Source: Halocafeteria seosinensis (lineage: Eukaryota; Sar; Bigyra; Bicosoecida). From it: a stretch of DNA of 64,000 bases. The stretch's first letter is position 1. Each line of letters opens with the position of its first letter. The stretch spans positions 1-64,000 of the forward strand of contig LVLI01000156.1 in assembly GCA_001687465.1 (NCBI GenBank). The letters are read 5' to 3'. Position numbers and translations under genes: made by a program. The notes beneath the pieces were generated by a model, which worked only from the letters and a program-made list of their open reading frames with translations, was not told the origin of the DNA and ran no database searches. Below are positions 58,801 to 64,000 of this stretch, piece after piece.

Positions 58801-61261
58801 CAGGGCGAGCTCGTCCACCGTGTCACCCGATATAGCGGGTAGAATTTTATCGAGCGTGTCCCTGTTCAGGTTCTCCTTGCCTGCCGCCACTACATGCAAG
58901 GACAAAGGGAAAAGAATCAACGCTGCATGGTCGCCAATCAGCGAAGCCTCAAGGGAAATATTCCTTACACGAGAATATACATCCTGAGGCAGGCACTGGC
59001 ACAATTCTGAAAACTTTTCAGGGATACCAGAATTTCCTAGCACTAGCAGAGCGGTTGAAAGATCCATATCTACAGACAGTTCACGTTCCTCGGGAAATGT
59101 AGACGCATGCACAAGATGCCGTGTCCACCTCTCTAGGCATTTATTCCACGACTTATACAAGTCATCACGCAAAAAGCTCCAAAACGCCTGGACCGTTTGC
59201 GGAACGGATATTGTGCTAGTAACCTTGAGTTCTTTCGTGTGGGGTGTGTCGGCAAGTTGTTCTCCTTCGATGTCAGAGCCAATGCTAGAGGCAACCGCTT
59301 CGCTATCACTATGCTCCGACATATCCCCGGTGGAAAACCCGGTATGCTGAACCGTTGGTGCCCATTGACTACTTGTCGCGGAAACAATGGGTTTGTCTGC
59401 CGACCGACCAAACATGGAGCTCGCCGACTCAACCTCATGCCCAAGAGTAACTGACGTAGTAATTACAGCGCCACTAGCTACCGTCCCGGTCGATGTTACG
59501 GTAGTGTTGGTGCCACGCCCTTGTCCCGATGCCTTGTCATCCTCCAGATGCCCTTTGACCAGTACTGGCGCGAAGTCAGTTGTTCCGACTGTTCCATTGA
59601 CATCGGTTGACGAATCGGCGCTGTCAACAGTTGTGTCAACGCTTCCCGTTTTGGCAAGCGTTAGGGAATTCTCATCATGTGTATCTTCGGTTCCTGCCGG
59701 TCCCACCTCGTTGACTGCATCAGCAGCATTTACAACTGAAACGTTTGGGGAAATTTGGCGTTTCGTCCTTGTAACCCCCGTGTCCCGTCCTTCGTCACCC
59801 TTGCGGTCATTTGATAACACAATTACGACTTCTCTTCCTACGGAAGGTGATTTATTGGCTTCTGAATCTGAAAGGAAGCTATCTTCCCCGAACGTGGCAC
59901 TAAAAGGATCTACGGGTACCCAACGACGGATGACCTTGTGTTTGTCTAGTCCACGAGTGCTATCACCCAGTGTCTCTCTGGAACTCATGTGTCGCCCGCT
60001 TTGACCTTGATGAGCAAGCATCTCTAGACGAAATCGTGGGGGCATTTGAGGAATTTCCTCCATTTCCAGTCGTTTCTGTCGTTCCTCTGGAGTCTCAGAA
60101 ACGAAAGGGTGTTCTAGGAGGCCCGGCCAGCAAGCCCTGTAAATTGCAATATACATGAATTCAAGCATTCAACGATGTAATTAGCCCTTAGTGTTTATAC
60201 CTTTGTTTAGGCTCCTTGTGCAATAGCGCTTCGAGGAAGTTCCCGAACATCTTTGACGCCCCCTGCGGTAGTTGCAGAGGATCATCTGTAATCTTCTTCA
60301 CAAGTTTCATTATGTCGTTTGTGTAGAAAGGAGGCTCCCCACTAAAGAGTTCGTACAATATTACGCCTAGAGACCACTGCAGGCATTCACAGATTGGTGA
60401 ACGCAGTTTGAGGATTCACTGTAAGGAATGGCACGTACCAGATCGACACGATAGTCATAAGGCTTTTCCCGGACAAGTTCCGGTGCCATATAAAGTGGCG
60501 TCCCCTTTATGGAGGTCATCATAACCTGTTGTGCTGAAAGGAGGCGAGAGAACCCGAAATCGCACAGCTTCACGGTACCTTCCGAGCTCAGCAGTATGTT
60601 CTGAGGTTTCATATCCCTGCGATACGTTCAAACCATGGTAACCTAATATGGTCGTTCCCCAAACACCATCATGCAAAGAAATCTACTCTACCTGTGAATA
60701 ACTCGATGATTGTGAAGATAATATAGCGCTTTCACAACTTGCCGCGCGATGGATCGAACTTGGTCTTCTGGTAAGCGCCCGTCATCTTCCAAAATCTCGA
60801 ATACCTCCCCCTGTATAGTGTACGAACCACCTCTTACGTTCTCAGTGTAAGCAGTGACCATCTGCACGAGCTCTTCTTACCTGAGCGAATTCCGTCACCA
60901 TGACAAATTCCTTCTCTGTTTCAAACGCGTCCAGTAGGAGGATGATATTTTCATGGTTGAGGCGTCGAAGGATATCAATTTCTCCGCGGAGGCCTTCAAG
61001 GTCCTTCTCCTTCTTATTTCGCTTGGGGATGAACTGGGGGAAGCCATCTCAACATTGAATTCATTTGGCAAATTCCAAACCTCCTCGTGCTTCCACTCAC
61101 TTTGAGAGCCACATACTGCCCCGTAAATCTTCTTCGTCCCTTATACACCTTCCCAAAACTTCCCTCACCTGCATATGGAGGTATTCAATTGGACAAGAGA
61201 CTACACCTCAACATAGAAGTCTACTCTTACCGATGAGCTCCAGTATGTGGTACGCCTCCAT
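55846..61261 (-). CDS. STK36: Fused/STK36-type protein kinase with ARM/HEAT repeats
   Basis: Seven exons on the minus strand: 61261-61231, 61168-61101, 61033-60881, 60810-60692, 60616-60439, 60376-60201, 60136-55846. They give 1671 residues. The kinase domain spans residues 4-256: [23 protein letters not shown] (catalytic HRD), [35 protein letters not shown] Thr/Ser/Glu-rich linker (about 260-520) contains several Val-Thr-Thr runs. The C-terminal part is a helical solenoid, clear in [19 protein letters not shown] and [19 protein letters not shown] near the end. This is the architecture of Fused/STK36, which acts in the cilium (central-pair assembly and basal-body functions) in animals and many flagellates. 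The last exon is 4.3 kb without introns, while the kinase domain is split into six small exons. Confidence 0.9.
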
Positions 61262-61824
61262 CGTCCCAGGCTACCTATATCTTAGCCACCATGGCGCGAG
61301 AGCTCAATACAGTGACCCATTCTCATCTTGGTGGGTGTCATCTGTATCCCTCAGAAACAAACAAAACACTATTGTCTACCCCAATTTCTACTGGAAAATT
61401 TCTATCCCACAACAGCTTGTTTCGAGGTATTCGTGAAGCCTCCTTCACAAACACGGCAGTATACTATACAATGTTTCCGGCGATACAAGTGTAAGTGTAC
61501 TAAATTCTTTGTATCTTGGCGCCTGAGTATGGAGGAGTCACGTGGAAGAAAGCAGTGGACATTACGAAGGCTAACTAAACCGTGAACAAGAGAATCCGAC
61601 AACGTTATAGTATCAGGCATATTCTTGGGCCACTGATTAGTAAAGCGCAGCTGTCAAACATGACTTCCCATATGTATATTCTAGAGGGCCATCTCTTGGC
61701 ATGCCTTCACACAATCAGGTCTGTCGTCCGGCTACTCGTTGCACGGGCATCGGTGCCGGTCGATGACAGGCCACCGAAGACTCTCTCCACTGAAACATTA
61801 TTCAAACTCCCAGCACATACTTGT
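61262..61824. other. Intergenic STK36-like / PH-CaaX
   Basis: 563 bp with overlapping short frames on both strands and no domain. It holds the kinase promoter at its left end and the 3' end of the PH-CaaX gene at its right. No structured element recognised. Confidence 0.4.
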
Positions 61825-62757
61825 TCACATAACTGTACAGCATTTGCAACCAGATTTATTTTTATCCTCTTCTTCCATGTCACGAATGTCCTCTTCAGAT
61901 TTCGTAGGTTTTTTATGAGCATCCTGCGGTCACCGTGGAAGCCGCAGCAATAGGTTATCAAAAAATCTACCAGAGCCTCGCGGAAGACAAACGTACCTGT
62001 ACTGCTCTCATAACGTTAACCCATCTCACAGCTTCTTCAGGAGTTTCCGCCCTAAACAGTCGATAGCGATCCCAACGTATGCTGAATTCGCACGTTGGTA
62101 CTGCATTCAACAGCATCGTCAAGTTTCAAGTACTTAGCCTTGCTTAAGACATGATACGTTCGAGCGCCAATAGACATTCACCTACCTGTTCCCCCTTGAC
62201 CGTCAGATTCCATTATAACCGCCGGATTTTGAGCCTGACGTGAATGAAAAGCGGAATGTATATATTCAAAAGTTCGTGTCTACTTGCTCTCGAGAGAATT
62301 GCCCTTACTCTATTCAAATCCATTGCACATAGCATTTCTGGACTGTCATATCGTTTGTAATAGACAAAGTAATGTCCAACGATTTCGAACCAGCGTTTCT
62401 GCCAGCGCTTTTGACTGCGGTTTCCCAAATGCACGAACAGCGTCACAAGCAGCCATTCAGGAGAGCATTCGTAAAACCTTGACAGACAAGAGAAGCGTAC
62501 CTATTTTCTTTCTTTAAGTATCCTTTAATTGGTGCTTTATTGCGATCCTCCATTTCAGCCAAGCGAACAAGGTGACTTTTCGCACGCGGTGTGCTCTGTA
62601 TCGACGACGCCCCGCTTCCAGCAACGGCCGCCTGCCTCCCTGTATTCCAGAGTGACGCGGAACCATGTAGTGACCATATAGAATCCGAATTCAGACGTAG
62701 GGACCAATTAGGACCCTTTTACTCACCATTTCCGGATGCCGTCCCGTTGGTATTCAT
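61825..62757 (-). CDS. Small PH-domain protein with C-terminal CaaX box
   Basis: Six exons on the minus strand: 62757-62727, 62639-62501, 62414-62309, 62234-62186, 62100-61997, 61923-61825. They give 175 residues. A short disordered start (MNTNGTASGN) is followed by a PH domain at about 49-142: KGYLKKE, RWQKRWFEIVGHYFVYYKR, then AMDLNR, CEFSIRWDRYRLF, and the closing helix TPEEAVRWVNVMRAV. A Lys/Glu-rich tail ends CKCCTVM. The last four residues C-T-V-M fit a CaaX farnesylation box, with extra Cys two and one residues before that could be palmitoylated. Expected place: plasma membrane, flagellar membrane or endomembranes via phosphoinositide plus lipid anchor. All six junctions are GT..AG and only the spliced frame reaches CaaX, which argues that both the model and the motif are real. 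The neighbouring STK36-like gene could hint at a ciliary role (inference). Confidence 0.78.
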
Positions 62758-63546
62758 CGTATTAATGCTCTATTAAAGCTTCCACAGTCCCGATTCCAAT
62801 CAATATCACTAAAACTGAGTCTCCTCTTGCGATTATCGAGGAGCACGGAGAAGATCCTAGTATGTAGACGCCGTAGAACTGCTTGAATAATCGATACACA
62901 GCATTCCCATGCGCCGAGGGAGTAGGCGCTCCCTATGGGGACCCCTTCAAGATAACTACAAAAAAGGTCCCTTCGATTCGTACTGCACACGACAATACGA
63001 CGCTGAATCAATACCCGACTACAAGATACAGTCACCCGTGGAGAAATTCAGGGTATGTGCTCTGCCATACAACAAGTGGGCTCTGTTGATTCTCACTGTC
63101 AGAAAACTGGATTCTCCGGCGAGTTCTGCGTCTTCGTTTCGGGTGGTTTCGGGCCGGAAGAGACCCGAATACCCGAACTCATTCCACGCATCGAAGGCAA
63201 CGTGTCCACAAACACAGCACGTAGGTTACGTAACAAAGGAGAGAATTGGGATTCTTAACACTTGCAAGTCGTGGAATTCTCCTTGTCTTTGGTTCCGTCA
63301 CAGATATGAGAAGATAGAAGCGCGTCAGGAGCGGGTAGACAGCTGCCGTTATTGACGACATACCATTACCTGCATTGAAACTGAGAGAGAGTCCCAGCGC
63401 ATGCGTTTCTGGCATAACTGTAGTTACTGTTGCATCGGCGAGGCAGCGCTTCGTTCGTGGTCGTGCAGGTAGCTCAACTCCCGCAGGCTGCAGGAAAAAC
63501 CAATTAAGACACACTCGGCTCGAAGAGCCGTAAGCGAACGGTAACA
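62758..63546. other. Divergent intergenic region
   Basis: 789 bp between the PH-CaaX start (minus) and the next gene (plus). Frames at 62909-63355 (+) and 62754-63035 (-) show no domain and are not linked by splice sites. Two promoters are expected; no specific motif was found. Confidence 0.4.
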
Positions 63547-64000
63547 ATGGATCAGAAAATAATGACAGATATACAGCGCTTGGGGCTTCGTAGTCCCTCG
63601 AATGCGTCCCCTAGGAGGTCGAGCTCGAGAGCTGTTTCGCGAGGGAGGACCCCTCGAACGGACTACTACCAAGACGAACCCAAAGTTAGGCGAAGTAGAT
63701 CCAGCAGACGAAGTGATTCGAGAATGAGAAGTGGCATGAATGGGGAACAATATTCGTACTCAGCGGAGCGAAGGATTGCTTCAAAAGATAGCAATGAGAG
63801 CGTAGAGAAGAGCTTAGACGGAGAACTTCAGGGCAACCGTTTGATTGAAAACATGAGAGAAAGAATAAAGCAGCTAGAGAACACTCTAGCTGACACGACG
63901 TACCAAGTAAGCCTATCTGTCTGAATAAGCTTGGTGATATGTCATTTAGGCATGCGTCCATTTGTTTGCGATGCAGCTCTCCACACTTGTAGCGACAAAC
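63547..64000 (+). CDS. Coiled-coil protein, 5' part (cut by window end)
   Basis: Exon 1 is 63547-63906, then GTAAGC..GCAG, and exon 2 starts 63977 and runs off the window (LSTLVATN visible). The first 80 residues are Arg/Ser-rich with RS/SR pairs and a Pro-Arg patch, disordered, and could bind acidic partners or be phosphorylated. From about residue 92 a coiled coil starts (LIENMRERIKQLENTLAD). I do not recognise the family. RS-rich disorder followed by a coiled coil occurs in centrosomal, cytoskeletal and splicing proteins alike. The ATG is the first in frame after a stop. Confidence 0.55.

Noticed and set aside
59387-60004. 205-codon plus-strand frame over the STK36-like linker
   Set aside because: It is the complement of the Thr/Val/Ser-rich linker; its apparent repeats come from the linker codons.

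Overview
The window is nuclear DNA from a gene-dense eukaryote with many small introns. Most introns are 57-80 bp with GT..AG ends and good GTAAGT-type donors. Stop codons are standard and genes lie on both strands, usually 100-700 bp apart. Three genes point to a cell that builds a flagellum: a TEX9-like coiled-coil protein, a Fused/STK36-type kinase and an AIR9-like repeat protein. I therefore read it as a flagellate protist or alga. I could not fix the lineage from sequence alone. Exon models below were spliced by eye and checked for frame closure.

Layout. 1-2.5 kb: nothing recognisable. 2.5-5.3 kb: a four-exon TALE-class homeobox gene followed by a decayed partial copy. 6.5-17.1 kb: a tandem array of SCP/NIF-type phosphatases (DLDET catalytic motif), with three resolved seven-exon genes, a fourth more diverged one, and a broken 5'-truncated copy at the left edge. 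17.6-24.2 kb: an FKBP-TPR immunophilin, NAC-beta/BTF3 (minus), a TEX9-like gene and an SLC35B4-like UDP-sugar transporter. 24.3-28.5 kb (minus): phenylalanine hydroxylase and an RluA-type pseudouridine synthase. 29-30.5 kb: a two-SAP-domain protein. 31-38.3 kb: penicillin-acylase paralogue 1 (PA-1) and CDC48. 38.7-43.4 kb: pantetheine-phosphate adenylyltransferase (minus) and a PH/A9/WW protein. 43.4-55.7 kb (all minus): PA-2, a tri-domain enzyme (ATP-grasp-like, AsnO/TauD-like oxygenase, PaaK-like adenylation), and PA-3. 55.8-62.8 kb (minus): an STK36-like kinase and a small PH protein ending in a CaaX box. 63.5 kb to the end: the 5' part of a coiled-coil gene cut by the window edge.

The most unusual part is 43.4-55.7 kb. 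There a single-polypeptide fusion of two ATP-dependent carboxylate-activating modules and an Fe(II)/2-oxoglutarate oxygenase sits between two membrane-anchored S45 acylases, with a third acylase 12 kb away. Amide-forming and amide-cleaving chemistry side by side suggests a pathway for N-acyl or amino-acid-conjugate metabolites. That functional link is inference. The other genes are mostly housekeeping (proteostasis, CoA, translation, amino-acid metabolism) or cilium-associated and show no shared operon-like logic.
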